Origin: an uncultured Capnocytophaga sp. | Lineage (GTDB): Bacteria; Bacteroidota; Bacteroidia; Flavobacteriales; Flavobacteriaceae | NCBI RefSeq assembly: GCF_937936315.1 | Contig: NZ_CALGWU010000031.1 | Location: forward strand, 1 to 33,377 | Direction: 5' to 3' | Length of the DNA: 33,377 nt | Shown: positions 33,054 to 33,377 of the stretch, one piece after another | Layout of the letters: each line of letters opens with the position of its first letter | Position numbering within the stretch: the first letter of the stretch is position 1 | Made by a program: the position numbers and the translations under genes | Notes under the pieces: model-generated | What the model saw: only the letters and a program-made list of their open reading frames with translations | Told to the model about the DNA's origin: nothing | The model's database searches: none

Positions 33054-33083
33054 CAAAAGTACTATTTTTTTTTGAACTAACAA
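33054..33083 (-). promoter_or_regulatory. rplS promoter
   Basis: Minus-strand TTG (33081-33083), 19-base spacer and TACTTTTG (33054-33061). The expected start lies near 33047. Confidence 0.68.
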
Positions 33084-33107
33084 GTTTTTTTTATTTTTTT
33101 AATCCAA

Positions 33108-33134
33108 CGTCCATTCCACCATCAAGTGCAATTT
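33108..33134. mobile_element. Probable terminal inverted repeat of the IS30-family element
   Basis: Right after the transposase remnant (stop at 33136-33138) is a segment reading, on the minus strand, AATTGCACTTGATGGTGGAA and ending near GACG. Such TGCACTT-type ends are common in IS30-family elements of Bacteroidota. The exact outer base and target duplication cannot be set from one end. Confidence 0.4.
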
Positions 33135-33135
33135 T

Positions 33136-33377
33136 TCAGATTACTTTCTGATAGAATAAATCTTTAGGTTTTTCAAAATCTAATACTTTTCTTGGTCTAT
33201 TATTAATTTTATATTGATATTCTTTAATTTCTTTATCTGTAATATCCTTAAAATCAGTATTTTTTGGTATGTATTGCCGCACAAGACCATTAGTGTGTTC
33301 ACTAAGACCTCGCTCCCAAGAACTGTTTTCTGACTTACAACCTCAGGGCGTTCTTCAATAGACTTTTTATCTTCCAC
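33136..33377 (-). pseudogene. IS30-family transposase remnant, internally deleted, cut by the window edge
   Basis: Two pieces in different frames are joined. From 33377 to about 33340 the frame reads EDKKSIEERPEVV, matching the linker before the DDE domain. From about 33342 to 33136 another frame reads GCKSENSSWERGLSEHTNGL and then a C-terminal tail ending FYQKVI with a stop. The N-side piece should be separated by about 100 residues with the first two catalytic Asp, so most of the DDE core is missing. The catalytic Glu region remains. The upstream part lies outside the window. It is not functional as it stands. Confidence 0.7.

Overview
The window looks like chromosomal DNA from a low-GC member of the Bacteroidota, class Flavobacteriia, and a Capnocytophaga-like oral or commensal genome is my best guess. 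That rests on three things: upstream regions carry the Bacteroidota promoter pattern (a -33 TTG, about 19-21 bases, then TAnnTTTG) instead of E. coli-type boxes; there are flavobacterial gene families (GYDIA-type GHMP kinase, a TrxR-like ferredoxin reductase next to a 2Fe-2S ferredoxin, a DEDDh exonuclease/GIY-YIG fusion, lipoproteins with SxxC-type ends); and strong Shine-Dalgarno sites are scarce. The genus is inferred from overall resemblance, not proven.

Layout. 1-2.2 kb: KtrB/KtrA potassium uptake. 2.2-7.4 kb, minus strand: a tight operon of AAA ATPase, CapA-like phosphatase fold protein, GH29 alpha-L-fucosidase lipoprotein and CPBP membrane protease. 7.5-9.6 kb, minus: Bax-inhibitor-1 family protein and class II fructose-bisphosphate aldolase, each followed by a strong hairpin. 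9.6-12.5 kb, minus: pyrE, a DUF695/RraB-like protein, an SRPBCC protein and aroC. 12.5-14.5 kb, plus: Nudix hydrolase, an unknown acidic protein, CrcB fluoride channel and a DUF4230 protein. 14.6-19.4 kb, plus: ferredoxin reductase, a secreted YD-repeat-like protein, 2Fe-2S ferredoxin, a lipoprotein and dnaX split across two frames. 19.6-24.3 kb, plus: DeoR-type regulator, ArsC-family protein, outer membrane barrel, guaB, MscS channel. 24.5-25.4 kb, minus: GHMP kinase. 25.4-30.8 kb, plus: LRR protein, pdxA, Ppx/GppA, lipoprotein, ruvC, hemW. 30.7-33.1 kb, minus: lipoprotein, exonuclease/GIY-YIG protein, rplS with a structured leader. 33.1 kb to the end, minus: a damaged IS30-family transposase running off the edge.

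Most genes are housekeeping. The most interesting signal is in dnaX: the first frame ends just after the clamp-loader collar, at a run of ten A residues preceded by AAGGAG, and the tau-specific part continues in the -1 frame for 206 codons to a plausible native C-terminus. This is what a programmed slippage site making short (gamma) and long (tau) clamp-loader subunits would look like, although a homopolymer sequencing error must be excluded. Second is a 23-base identical element found only upstream of the two ion/osmotic transport loci, ktrB and mscS. Other points are a pyrE promoter buried inside the divergent Nudix gene, face-to-face promoters between the GHMP kinase and the LRR gene, several TTG-initiated genes, and a probable ribosomal-protein L19 leader.

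I saw no tRNA, rRNA, CRISPR array, prophage or defence island. No gene-free stretch exceeds 300 bases once dnaX is read through its frame change.
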